A DNA stretch of 64,000 nucleotides from Lachnospiraceae bacterium (lineage in GTDB: Bacteria > Bacillota > Clostridia > Lachnospirales > Lachnospiraceae): contig CAJTDL010000022.1 of the NCBI GenBank assembly GCA_910575035.1, forward strand, positions 21,290 to 85,289, in the 5' to 3' direction. Both the position numbers and the translations under genes were made by a program. The notes under the pieces were generated by a model. It worked only from the letters and a program-made list of their open reading frames with translations. It did not search any database and was not told the DNA's origin. This document shows, one piece after another, positions 26,308 through 34,922 of the stretch. Numbering within the stretch: the first letter of the stretch is position 1; each line of letters begins with the position of its first letter.

Positions 26308-26733
26308 TTACACCTCCACGACAAGAACGCCATTACCGTTACTCAATGCTTCTTCCAGTTTCGCATCCAATGTTTCATATTTAACCAATACTGAATCTGA
26401 TATGTTCTTAGATGCTTCATCTACAATCGCTATTACAATATTATTCTTTAAATTGTTGCCAATATCCAAATCTTTGCCTATTCTGCGTAAGGTTTCTGCA
26501 TTGGCCTTTAAAACAATGGCTTTAGCTCCGTTCAGCAGCAGAGATTCTCTTGTTTTGATCCAGTCTCTTACCTCGTTTAGCGAAAATGTATTCGTGTACA
26601 TTGGTTCGCCAAAGCATTGCTCAAGAATCTTTTCCTTTGCCAGTTTTTGATCCTCCATAATAGCTACAGCAATTCGATCCAAAATAATGCCTGCTGCGAT
26701 TCCGCCAACTATAATGCCAAAATATTTAATCAT
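26308..26733 (-). CDS. Membrane-anchored small protein, 141 residues
   Basis: An N-terminal hydrophobic helix (YFGIIVGGIAAGIILDRIAV) is followed by a soluble domain of about 115 residues with alternating strands and helices (SLNEVRDWIKTRESLLLNGA, AIVLKANAETLRRIGKDLDI, NNIVIAIVDEASKNISDSVL) that ends in LSNGNGVLVVEV. The VLVVEV end resembles MVIVER of the protein at 25289. Strong AAGGAGATTATT upstream. No family recognised. It is the third small membrane-anchored protein of this operon. Confidence 0.65.
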   Translation of the reverse strand: MIKYFGIIVGGIAAGIILDRIAVAIMEDQKLAKEKILEQCFGEPMYTNTFSLNEVRDWIKTRESLLLNGAKAIVLKANAETLRRIGKDLDIGNNLKNNIVIAIVDEASKNISDSVLVKYETLDAKLEEALSNGNGVLVVEV

Positions 26734-26751
26734 AATAATCTCCTTTCAGAT

Positions 26752-27123
26752 TTATAAAGTGCCATATATTTTTTCGAAAAAGGAATCTACAGATACTGCG
26801 ATTTCCTCTTCCATTACACGCTTTGAACCATGAGTACATGTGTATACTTGTTCATTTTTCATATATATTGGGTCACTGTTGCATGTTGCAAAAACGCAAT
26901 CAGCTTCGATATAGCTATATTGCTCGTTCAAAACGGATAATCCCTCAAATGGTTCTAACCTGACAATGCCATCGTTAAATCCAAACTCAACATTTATTGG
27001 ATCAATAGTTTTATAGAATTGAGGGATATTCAGTCCCTTGCATTCTGGTGCCTTATGTGCAGTTGCATATTCGATTCTGGGATCCTCTGCTTTTAGTTTT
27101 TTAAAAAAGGAATAATAATCCAT
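26752..27123 (-). CDS. SUKH (SMI1/KNR4)-like putative immunity protein
   Basis: A 123-residue protein. LNIPQFYKTIDPINVEFGFN and the C-terminal run FATCNSDPIYMKNEQVYTCT followed by an acidic helix (VSVDSFFEKI) follow the pattern of the SUKH superfamily, whose members are frequent immunity proteins next to nuclease toxins. The match is by eye and not certain. ATG 27123 was chosen for GAGGTAAATGAG. The gene starts 16 bases after the nuclease gene, the classic toxin-then-immunity order, which strengthens the reading. Confidence 0.55.
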   Translation of the reverse strand: MDYYSFFKKLKAEDPRIEYATAHKAPECKGLNIPQFYKTIDPINVEFGFNDGIVRLEPFEGLSVLNEQYSYIEADCVFATCNSDPIYMKNEQVYTCTHGSKRVMEEEIAVSVDSFFEKIYGTL

Positions 27124-27139
27124 CTCATTTACCTCAATG

Positions 27140-28270
27140 TTATACAAGCAAAGGCTTGTATTCCTCAATTGTATATTCTTTTATTTGTGTCTCTAATTTT
27201 CTCTGATAAGCAGCGCCAATAACTCCCACCGCAAGCAGGACTAATCCCACGCTCGTAGATACTATGATGCCTGCACATCCGCCGTAGGCACCTTGCGCAA
27301 TAATAGAGACTGCAAGAACAGAAATTGAGAATAATGCCTGTCTGCCAACTGCCTTAAGCGCTGCTGCTGTTTCTATGTTCTTCATTTTCATTTTGATGAG
27401 TTGATATGTTGAAACCAAAATAATTGATACAGTGCCAACTGCCGCAAAATTTATCAATGTTCCTGTCTTTGTCAGCAAATCCACACCATGATCTTGAAGC
27501 ACAGATGTTACCAGCCTTCCGGTGCCATAGGCTACAGTTGAAATCGTTCCGCCTTCTATCCCGGCCTTTATCGAACAGCCAATAAATTTCCCCATTTCAA
27601 CGGATCTAATCCCAACTCTGGCCAATTCCGTGATGGCCGATATTGTAAATGCAATTCCAAAACCTATGGCTGAAGATATGCCTGCCCCTTTTATTTCATT
27701 TAGCAGGACTCTGCGGTTATTTGTTTTTTCAAGCATCCTATTTTTGTCTATAAACGGAGCGTCCGATTCATTCTGAAAGTTCCCATCATGTCCTTGCTGA
27801 AAATGTTCTTGCCTTGATTTATAAAACTTAATATTGTCAGGGTCAGCTTGATATTCAGGATGATCTACAACATTCTTTTGATGATGCCCTTCTGCGCCAG
27901 AGACTGTGCCGGTTTTTGAATGAAGAATTTCTGCTTGTTCTGCCTTTGTCCAATTAGCCGATCCCCTTCCTCCCATCTCAATATCAGCCCGCTCATATTG
28001 CCATGCCAGTTTAACGCCGGCATTACGTGATCCAGTGTAGTCTGGATTATGTGATAATTTACCTTGAACAGTTTGTGCCAATTCTGCTTTACGGGCGCTT
28101 AACACATCTATAAAGCTATTGTATTGGTTGTTAAATCCAGTAGTAATAATTCCAAATCTACTAGTTGTTGCCGCTATTGCCATTGGCGTTGATGCTCCCT
28201 TTACACTCTCAGCTATGCTAAGATTATTAGGATGCGTGTAGTCTGATAGCCTGCGTGTGCTTCGGTTCAT
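27140..28270 (-). CDS. Membrane-anchored GHH/HNH-superfamily nuclease-like protein
   Basis: A 376-residue protein. Residues about 105-165 carry a GHH-type HNH/Endo VII signature: GHHQKNVVDHP (G128-H129-H130), DPDNIKF with N146, then two further histidines in EHFQQGHDGNF. This is the layout of toxin nucleases that coordinate one metal. Residues about 195-365 contain about five hydrophobic segments (for example SAIGFGIAFTISAI, VGTVSIILVSTYQLI, ALFSISVLAVSIIAQGA, IIVSTSVGLVLLAVGVIGAA), so the nuclease domain precedes a multi-pass membrane domain. That order is unusual: secreted toxins carry the nuclease at the C-terminus. ATG 28270 follows AGAGGTGATTTT. A SUKH-like gene follows. Confidence 0.65.
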   Translation of the reverse strand: MNRSTRRLSDYTHPNNLSIAESVKGASTPMAIAATTSRFGIITTGFNNQYNSFIDVLSARKAELAQTVQGKLSHNPDYTGSRNAGVKLAWQYERADIEMGGRGSANWTKAEQAEILHSKTGTVSGAEGHHQKNVVDHPEYQADPDNIKFYKSRQEHFQQGHDGNFQNESDAPFIDKNRMLEKTNNRRVLLNEIKGAGISSAIGFGIAFTISAITELARVGIRSVEMGKFIGCSIKAGIEGGTISTVAYGTGRLVTSVLQDHGVDLLTKTGTLINFAAVGTVSIILVSTYQLIKMKMKNIETAAALKAVGRQALFSISVLAVSIIAQGAYGGCAGIIVSTSVGLVLLAVGVIGAAYQRKLETQIKEYTIEEYKPLLV

Positions 28271-28274
28271 AAAA

Positions 28275-29081
28275 TCACCTCTTTTTTTCACACATAATTG
28301 CAAATTTAGTTATTGTAAATTTTTCCTCATCACTGAGTTTGTCTAGGACATAACTATAAACATGGTTATAATATACTAATGTTTCATTATACAGCCTGGA
28401 AGGATCAAATGAAAACAGCGATTGCAATATTTCCTTGTGCTCTGCTGCCACTTTGCCGCTTTTAAACATATGAAAGACTTTTTCATATGACTCAATGGCG
28501 TAGATATTGTATTCACGGTTTTTAGCATTCTCGAAATATGCCATTTTGGAATTGACCACATCTGAAATCTTCTCTGTTAACTCTGCATACATGGCTTCTT
28601 GTCCTGTACTGAGCCTTTTCCGATTTATGCTTTGGTCAATTCTTCCCATATCATTAAGATAGGTATTAAAATCATCCTGATTCTTGCAGTTATTTATTTT
28701 TTCTAACAGCTGTCCAAGCAATTCTAGGGCATCATTATTATACATTACTTCTTGGCGTACGGCTTCTCTGGTAATTTCTTCTTGCCTTTGATTTATGAGC
28801 TCAGAGACTTGATTTAATTCGTTTTCTTTACTGATAATAAATTCCACTGAGTACTCGTCAATATCAATGCTTTCAGAAAAAAAAGCCAATGCCCCTGCGG
28901 CTTGTTGTAAGAAAGATTTCGAGGTCTGGATATCTTCATTTTCTGCAAGAAATAGCAGGTAGCCAAAATAGGCTTCAAAGCAAGCAAAATCATCCGGATT
29001 ACGGTTTACCATATTCTGTCCCACAAGCAGTGTCCGTTTTGTTTCTCCTGCCTCTTTATATTGATGGAATAGCTCCAACAT
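28275..29081 (-). CDS. Helical protein of unknown function (TPR-like)
   Basis: A 268-residue soluble, almost entirely helical protein. The first 50 residues (LELFHQYKEAGETKRTLLVG and NRNPDDFACFEAYFGYLL) look like one or two TPR-type helical hairpins. The middle is a Glu/Gln-rich coiled coil. The C-terminus has VAAEHKEILQSLFSFDPSRL. No enzyme motif. It lies 12 bases after the TerB-like gene and 4 bases before the nuclease gene, so it is firmly in the operon and may serve as adaptor (inference). Confidence 0.7.
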   Translation of the reverse strand: MLELFHQYKEAGETKRTLLVGQNMVNRNPDDFACFEAYFGYLLFLAENEDIQTSKSFLQQAAGALAFFSESIDIDEYSVEFIISKENELNQVSELINQRQEEITREAVRQEVMYNNDALELLGQLLEKINNCKNQDDFNTYLNDMGRIDQSINRKRLSTGQEAMYAELTEKISDVVNSKMAYFENAKNREYNIYAIESYEKVFHMFKSGKVAAEHKEILQSLFSFDPSRLYNETLVYYNHVYSYVLDKLSDEEKFTITKFAIMCEKKR

Positions 29082-29093
29082 ATAGCAGCCTCC

Positions 29094-29498
29094 TTACTTG
29101 CTTGATAAAAACTCTCCGATTTTGGAATACACAGCAAATAAATCTGTTATCAATGAAATGGCCTTTTCGCTATAAGAGTAATCAATGCCAAAAACATTTG
29201 AAATACTTTCTACAGCAGCTTTTTCTTCTGGTGCATATACTCCATCAGCCATTACAATACCTGCAATTTCCAGCAATATAATACGTTTTTCTCTAACCGT
29301 TGCATTTTCATTCAGTCGGCTAAGCGCTTTGCCGAATTCAATATTTTCATTCAGCCGTTCGTCTATCCCCATTTCCTTGCACATTTGGCGAATAGTATTC
29401 TTTTCGCTATCAGCGAAATCGCCATCACTCTTAGACAGGTGAATGCATAAATCAAGAAACAAATCTTTTTGGTCATCTTTCAACTCTGATAAAAACAT
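29094..29498 (-). CDS. TerB-like domain protein
   Basis: A 134-residue helical protein. Two acidic metal-binding-type repeats, LSKSDGDFADSEKNTIRQMC and IVMADGVYAPEEKAAVESI, give the DG....E pattern of the TerB/DjlA fold, built of paired helical units. TerB domains occur in stress- and phage-defence systems and often act with membrane and nuclease partners. It is the first gene of the minus-strand operon; GAGGTTCAATTT lies upstream. Its promoter region faces the XRE gene across 156 bp. Confidence 0.7.
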   Translation of the reverse strand: MFLSELKDDQKDLFLDLCIHLSKSDGDFADSEKNTIRQMCKEMGIDERLNENIEFGKALSRLNENATVREKRIILLEIAGIVMADGVYAPEEKAAVESISNVFGIDYSYSEKAISLITDLFAVYSKIGEFLSSK

Positions 29499-29552
29499 AA
29501 ATTGAACCTCCTTGCATTATAGTCTTAATTAATATCGACAATAATTGACAAA

Positions 29553-29574
29553 AACATTAGCTATGGCTAATGTT
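29553..29574. promoter_or_regulatory. Palindromic operator between the operon and its XRE regulator
   Basis: AACATTAGC-TATG-GCTAATGTT is a perfect 9-bp inverted repeat. On the plus strand TTGACA (29545-29550) lies just before it, and the matching -10 (about TAATGT, 29568) would fall inside the right arm. A repressor bound here would block the XRE promoter and probably the opposite promoter too. Confidence 0.6.
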
Positions 29575-29654
29575 CATTTGTATTAACTCCTTATTCTCTT
29601 ATGCCTAATACATTAAAATTAGGGAAAGATAATTCGATGGAAAGGAGTGGGACT

Positions 29655-29987
29655 GTGGAGGATTTAGACTTTAAGGCTATTGGCATGAAAATCAAGGAAC
29701 GCAGGAAAATGCAGGGCATCACCCAGGAAGCTGTGGCAAGCCTGCTTGGGGTCAATCCCAGCCACATATCGAATATTGAATGCGGACGTGCCAACCCGTC
29801 ATTGACTGCCCTTGTTAAAATTGCAAATATCCTTGAATGCAGCGTTGATTTTTTCATTAGTGGGGAATACACCTACAAGCCTGGCAAGGGCAGGGAAGAG
29901 ACGTTAGATGACAAGATTATGGATAAGTTAAAATATTGTGATATTAATAAAAAGGCTAGGGTTTTAAAAATGATTGACCTTCTTTAA
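29655..29987 (+). CDS. XRE/Cro-CI family regulator, divergent from the nuclease/SUKH operon
   Basis: A 110-residue protein with an N-terminal Cro/CI helix-turn-helix (about 8-65; MKIKERRKMQGITQEAVASL and NPSHISNIECGRANPS) and a C-terminal helical tail (ILECSVDFFISGEY). I chose GTG 29655 because AAAGGAGTGGGACT fits it; ATG 29637 and ATG 29601 are longer alternatives. Its position opposite the TerB-first operon, with a perfect palindrome in between, makes it the probable local repressor. Confidence 0.8.
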   Translation: MEDLDFKAIGMKIKERRKMQGITQEAVASLLGVNPSHISNIECGRANPSLTALVKIANILECSVDFFISGEYTYKPGKGREETLDDKIMDKLKYCDINKKARVLKMIDLL

Positions 29988-30229
29988 GGCAGCAGTTCGG
30001 ATAATACCTTAAATGCAAACCTCACGCCAATCTCAAATCCCTCGCGCTGGCTAATCAATGAGATTTGCGATAGCAGGCTTTCTAGCCCGTCCATTTGATC
30101 TTCGCCCAGCTTTTCCCTATATGGATGGGCAAGTTTCTTAATCTCACAGTCAATCCTCCACCCAGCTTCAACTGTTTCTTTTTCATAGCAAATAATGTTG
30201 TCATAGATTTTCCTTAATATTTCATTCAT
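29984..30229 (-). CDS. Small helical protein of unknown function
   Basis: An 81-residue protein (MNEILRKIYDNIICYEKETV at the start, QREGFEIGVRFAFKVLSELL at the end), all helical and conserved-looking. I believe this belongs to a small family common in Lachnospiraceae but cannot name it surely. AAAGGGATC lies upstream. Its stop overlaps the end of the XRE gene by four bases on the opposite strand. Confidence 0.6.
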   Translation of the reverse strand: MNEILRKIYDNIICYEKETVEAGWRIDCEIKKLAHPYREKLGEDQMDGLESLLSQISLISQREGFEIGVRFAFKVLSELLP

Positions 30230-30618
30230 AGATTTTTGATCCCTTTCTAAATGAGTAGTTAATTGTTAAACTGCCAAACCCATTGATTTTTTTGGGTGCA
30301 GCTTTTTTATCAAGACAAACCTTATGCCATCCCATACAAGGCAGCTTACTGTCGCAATGCCCCAGCAGGCTGTTTCCTGCCCCAATGCCAAACAGCAGTA
30401 TATTAACGGATATTTCTATTACGCTGATTACCTAGAAGAAATTACAGGAAAAATATCCAATGCTGAAACTGATCAGCAATGTACGGTTCAAACCCTAGGG
30501 CATAAACTGATGAACTAACAGAGGCTTTTGTTGTTATGTGATTTTATTTATACTGTTGATTTAAAAAAGAACAAGGGAATGTTTGGCGGAATCATATCAC
30601 AGATAAGAGGAGGATGCA
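30230..30618. other. Gene-free stretch
   Basis: 389 bases with no convincing gene. A 64-codon frame at 30324-30518 has no ribosome binding site or recognisable composition. The right part runs into an aldo/keto reductase fragment. Confidence 0.4.
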
Positions 30619-30839
30619 TTGCAAGAGTTGGCGCTCATGAAAGAATACGATGTCTGCCCGGAGGCCTGGGAACCCTTTGCAGAAAGGAACCATGGGATCT
30701 TTACACATCCGATATTGAAAAAGATCGGCGAGAAATATGGCAAGAGCGCAGCTCAGGCTGCACTTCGGTGGAATGTGCAGCGAGGGGTTGTGCTAATACC
30801 AAAATCTGTCCATAAGGAGCGGATGGAACAGAATGGCGC
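30619..30839 (+). pseudogene. Aldo/keto reductase fragment
   Basis: About 70 residues match the C-terminal third of aldo/keto reductases of the YvgN/2,5-diketogluconate type: EAWEPFAERNHGIFTHPILK, IGEKYGKSAAQAALRWNVQR and GVVLIPKSVHKERMEQN. The N-terminal two thirds with the catalytic Tyr/Lys/His are absent, and the end is cut at the hairpin at 30835. This is a decayed remnant. Confidence 0.75.
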
Positions 30840-30861
30840 TTCTGTAAAATACAGAAGCGCC
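30835..30861. terminator. Perfect stem-loop at the end of the galactanase gene
   Basis: GGCGCTTCTGTA-AAA-TACAGAAGCGCC is a perfect 12-bp stem. It lies 18 bases after the GH53 stop (minus strand) and marks the cut end of the aldo/keto reductase fragment. It is the likely terminator of the GH53 gene. Confidence 0.7.
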
Positions 30862-30878
30862 ATAATTTTATGGGCGTT

Positions 30879-33800
30879 TTATTTCTTGAGTTTGATTTTT
30901 GCTTTGGAACTATAGGATTTACTATAGATCTTTTGCCCAGCGGAATCTTTTTTGAAGGCGCGTACCTGTACATAATAGGTAGTGCCTTTTTTCAGCTTCG
31001 CATTCTTAATCGTGGCAGAAAGCTTTGTGGATGTCACTTTCTTTGCGCCCTTCATGCTGGATTTGGATGCGTAACGGATTTCATATCCTGCTGCGCCTGT
31101 TACTTTCTTATAGGTAACGGTAATCGTGTTCTTTTTCGTATTTTTAAGGGCAGGCTTTTTCACTTTGGCAGGTTTTGTGACTTTCTTCCAGCGTGCATAC
31201 AGCGTGATATTCTTTGAGATATTCACCTTTGTGGAGCTGCTGATTTTCTTTCCGCCAGATTTTGCAGTATACCAGCCGCTAAAGGTATAGCCTGCGCGTT
31301 TGGCATTCGGAAGCGTGCCATATGTTTTGCCAACGGTAACGGTTTTTGACTTAGTCTTGATGGCGCTCCCGCCATTTACATGGAAGCTGACCTTGAATTT
31401 CTTGTTCTGTGCTTCTGGAATCTGTTTCCATTTAGCATTTACTGTTAAGTCAGAGGTAACGTTATCAAAAGCAATGTCCCATCCGTCAAAGGTATATCCA
31501 TCCTTTGTAGGGTTAGCCGGAGGAGTTGCAGCGGAGCCTTCTTCCACCGTTTCTGTCTTTAAGATGGAATCGCCGTCCTTGAAGGTAACGGTGTAGGATC
31601 TCTTCTCGCTGGAAGCTGCGCCGAAGGATTCTTCTTCTGCGGTCAGGTCATCTGCCCGCATCAGGTTGATATCGTCGGCAACTACCCATGGGCCGGAACC
31701 AGAACAAGCCACGCGGCTGGTGATTTTAACGCTGGCTACATTCTGGTTGATCAGGATGCCGGTTGCCATTGCGCGATGGAAGACTTTCCAGGTATTTGGG
31801 ATTTCAATGGCTCCAGTGTAAGTTTTCGTTTCCCCATTTTTGTAAGTTACAGTTGCAGTTAATCCGGAGTCTTCGGATACGGTGGTTACGTTTGTTCCCT
31901 GGTAATAGCCGAATAAGGCGTATTTCCCGCTTGAAAGCGTTGTCGTAATGGATTGTTCTAAGCTAAAGTCAATGGCATTCTGGTTCCATGCGTCGTAGTA
32001 GTTGTTCCCGGATTTTGCATTTCCTCCGCTTCCGTCCGTTTTCAGGGATGCGCCAGTGACAGTCCAGCCGGTCTCGCCATCCTCAAAGCTGCCATTGGGC
32101 AGATAGTTTGTTCCAGTGATGGTGACGGCACAGATTGTTTTCTGCTGCCCTGCAGGCACGGTGATAGTTTCCCCTTTGGAGGTATAGGTAAATTCTGCCA
32201 GTGTCCCATCTATGGTGTACTCGCCAAAGGTTGCTGTCTTTAATGCTTCTAATTGGGCAGGATCCCAGGTAACTGGCACATTTTCTACAATGCTGCCGTC
32301 ATTCAGGTGCACATTTACAGCGCCAGGAAGCTGTGGGGTATCTTTGTAATTCATGGTATAAGAGGCTGTATCAACGCCAGATACCTGCACAGGGCCTTCT
32401 GCTCCTGTATAAACCCATTTGTATACGTTAATGGAAGGGAGCGCCTTCCCATCAAAATCAAACATTGCCTGGTTATCCCACTGGGAGCCGTGTGTGGATT
32501 TGTCTTCGCTTACGCCTGGGTCGTATCCGCCCCCTTCAGGGCCTGACCACATGGACGCCCAACCAGAGCCATATTTCTCCCATTTATCGATATTGGATGC
32601 TAAGACAGCTTCCTTCTGGCTTTCATCTGCCCCGGCATAATTTCCCACCGGAACCCAGGCTGGCTCCCAGTAAAAGGTTCCAATCCCGGCTTCGCCTACT
32701 GCGGATACGGCTGCAATGGCGTCCCGGACAGCCGCAGCCTGGCCTTCGCCCAAAGGATCAATGGAATAGCTTAGTGGGGATGTGTTTGCATTCACCACAT
32801 TTGCGGCTCCGTCCCCATCCCCTGTGGTTGTACAGTAAGAAACTTCTGCCACCATGACTTTTTTGTGGTAAGTTTCTGCAATGGTTTTCAATACATTGGT
32901 AAGGTTTTCCGGGCTTCCATGCCAGAAAGAGTAATAGGAAGATGCAAATACATCGTAATCAATGTTTGCGTCATCCAAAGCCTTTGCCCGGCTTGTCTGG
33001 TAATTTTCCCTGTGGGGGTCTGCGTAGTGGACAGCGATTAAAATGTTGGGGTCAACTGCGCGGACAGCTTTGCTGCCTGCGTCCAGGAGCTTGCTGACAT
33101 TTGCCCAGTCCCGTTCCCCGGCCATGCCGCCGTTGATCTCATTTCCAATCTGAACCATACCCACGTCTACGCCATCTGCTTTTAATTTATTTAAGGATTC
33201 GGTGGTGTAGTTGGAAAGGGCTGCCGCTTTCTGGTCTATGGACATGCCTTCCCAGGCCTTGGGGCATTTCATTTTTGCAGGGTCAGCCCAGAAATCAGAG
33301 TAGTGGAAATCAATCAGCACCTTCATGCCATAGCTGGTTGCGATTTTTCCAGTTGCAACGGCTGCGTCAATATCGCAGTTCCCTGCGCCGTAGCCTTCCC
33401 GGTATACGGTCTTGCCGCTGTCCGTTAAGGAGTATTCATAGTATCCATCCTCATGCTGTGTGGTGGTTACCTGGTCTTCTGTATATTCTTTTCCCTCATC
33501 ATCCACATAGAGGATTTTTCCGTTTTCATCTGTGCGGAAGGGGCAGTTCCAGACGCGGAGCCTTACGTAATTCACGCCGGCGTTTTTGAAAATTTCGAAC
33601 ATATTTTTTACTGTTCCGTTTTCATCTTTATACTCCACGCCGCTTTGGATCTCGCTTAGATAAGTGGACACATCCACGCCATGGATAAAATCTTTGGAAA
33701 GGCCTGGAACCTTTTCCACATGGATGGGAGCCTCTATGGCAGTGGCTGCGTCAAATGTAATGTTTCGGATGCCATACCATTCGCCGTCGTTTGCGCCTGC

Positions 33801-34319
33801 AGCTTTTGCTTCTAAAGTCCCGGTGATGCTGATGGTAACAGAATCGCCTTCGGATACCTCCAGAGCCTCTGTGGCAGAGGAGACATAGACATTCCATTCT
33901 TTGGTATCAATGTTTACGGCCACTTCCTTGCCGGTGTTGTCATTATGTGCCTTTAAGATAAGGTTATGTTTGGTGTTCCCATTTCCTACGGACTCTACTT
34001 TTGCAGTGTAGGAACCTGCTGCCATATTGGGAATCGTCTGGGTCATGGAAAAGGTTTTTTCCTCTGCAGACTTATTCCATATGCTCAGGTGCCTGGCACC
34101 GTTTTCCCCGTCTGCAATGATGCAGCCAGCTTCTGCATTGGCGTCAGTGGTAGGCTCAAGGGTTCCTGTGAGTTCCCAGCCAGCCGTGTCCTGGGACAGC
34201 GCGCCATTTTGGAGCGTTCCATTTCCCGCTGCCTTGCTGGTAAAGCCCGCTCCTGTGACGAGAGAAAAGGCCAGGCAGAGGCTTAGGGCCGCGCTAAGTG
34301 CTTTTTTCCATACGTTCAT
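30879..34319 (-). CDS. Secreted multidomain arabinogalactan endo-beta-1,4-galactanase (GH53)
   Basis: A 1146-residue exported enzyme. Residues 1-31 are a signal peptide ending near KAAG. Residues about 35-190 are a carbohydrate-binding-type beta domain. The GH53 barrel follows (about 205-640): GVDVSTYLSEIQSG, RVWNCPF, acid/base E394 in VQIGNEINGG and nucleophile E492 in VAEVSYC. Next come an Ig-like domain (about 645-725), a second binding-module-like domain (about 740-880) and two Flg_new/InlB-type repeats (each ending in an AKWK or ARWK). The last domain is fibronectin-like and lysine-rich. No LPXTG motif, so attachment is probably by the basic repeats. It degrades pectic galactan outside the cell. 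Confidence 0.9.
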   Translation of the reverse strand: MNVWKKALSAALSLCLAFSLVTGAGFTSKAAGNGTLQNGALSQDTAGWELTGTLEPTTDANAEAGCIIADGENGARHLSIWNKSAEEKTFSMTQTIPNMAAGSYTAKVESVGNGNTKHNLILKAHNDNTGKEVAVNIDTKEWNVYVSSATEALEVSEGDSVTISITGTLEAKAAGANDGEWYGIRNITFDAATAIEAPIHVEKVPGLSKDFIHGVDVSTYLSEIQSGVEYKDENGTVKNMFEIFKNAGVNYVRLRVWNCPFRTDENGKILYVDDEGKEYTEDQVTTTQHEDGYYEYSLTDSGKTVYREGYGAGNCDIDAAVATGKIATSYGMKVLIDFHYSDFWADPAKMKCPKAWEGMSIDQKAAALSNYTTESLNKLKADGVDVGMVQIGNEINGGMAGERDWANVSKLLDAGSKAVRAVDPNILIAVHYADPHRENYQTSRAKALDDANIDYDVFASSYYSFWHGSPENLTNVLKTIAETYHKKVMVAEVSYCTTTGDGDGAANVVNANTSPLSYSIDPLGEGQAAAVRDAIAAVSAVGEAGIGTFYWEPAWVPVGNYAGADESQKEAVLASNIDKWEKYGSGWASMWSGPEGGGYDPGVSEDKSTHGSQWDNQAMFDFDGKALPSINVYKWVYTGAEGPVQVSGVDTASYTMNYKDTPQLPGAVNVHLNDGSIVENVPVTWDPAQLEALKTATFGEYTIDGTLAEFTYTSKGETITVPAGQQKTICAVTITGTNYLPNGSFEDGETGWTVTGASLKTDGSGGNAKSGNNYYDAWNQNAIDFSLEQSITTTLSSGKYALFGYYQGTNVTTVSEDSGLTATVTYKNGETKTYTGAIEIPNTWKVFHRAMATGILINQNVASVKITSRVACSGSGPWVVADDINLMRADDLTAEEESFGAASSEKRSYTVTFKDGDSILKTETVEEGSAATPPANPTKDGYTFDGWDIAFDNVTSDLTVNAKWKQIPEAQNKKFKVSFHVNGGSAIKTKSKTVTVGKTYGTLPNAKRAGYTFSGWYTAKSGGKKISSSTKVNISKNITLYARWKKVTKPAKVKKPALKNTKKNTITVTYKKVTGAAGYEIRYASKSSMKGAKKVTSTKLSATIKNAKLKKGTTYYVQVRAFKKDSAGQKIYSKSYSSKAKIKLKK

Positions 34320-34922
34320 GTTTCATCCTCCTTTTTTAAATTGTGCCTTGTTATGGAAGGCGATTGGCTTTGCAGCTGCTTTTGCTTTTAGCCTAAAAAC
34401 AGCTAATCAAGTGCCTATTTTTATTATACATGTATTTTTTTTACATACAATGGGCATATGCCCCAATTTTTACAGCTGTATTTTGTGTAAAATATTTGCA
34501 AAATCAATGGAATTTGCGCAAATTTGCGCTATTTTCGATTTTTAGAAAAATTTTGAATTTTTTATGTGATAGTGGTATAATGTCAGCTGGATGTACATTT
34601 TGTGTATGCAGTTTTAAAGTTAGATTTCCAAACGAATGCCGCTGTTATCAGGTTTTTTGGTTCTCCATTAGGAAAATCGCAGCCGGCAGGGATATTACTC
34701 TGGCGGATAAATATCAATGTATCTTGCTTGACTAAATTCCCATCTGTTGCGTTATGCCCGATAAAGCGGGGCAGACCCTCATCAATCGGCGTAGCACTCG
34801 CCGCGCCTCATTCTTCCGCCTTGCATATGGAAATTTATGCCCGATAAAGCGGGGCAGGCTCTTCTGCGCAATCTACATTGGCATTTAACTGCCAGAGTAA
34901 TACATTGGAGGATGGATAAGAT
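34320..34922. other. AT-rich upstream region of the galactanase with a duplicated 23-mer
   Basis: 603 bases without a gene. Most is AT-rich promoter-like DNA. The segment TTATGCCCGATAAAGCGGGG followed by CAG occurs at 34752-34774 and again at 34835-34857; its core CCCGATAAAGCGGG has weak dyad symmetry. The SGNH hydrolase start region follows. Confidence 0.6.

Noticed and set aside
30324..30518. 64-codon plus-strand frame in a gene-free stretch
   Set aside because: No ribosome binding site, no recognisable composition or motif.
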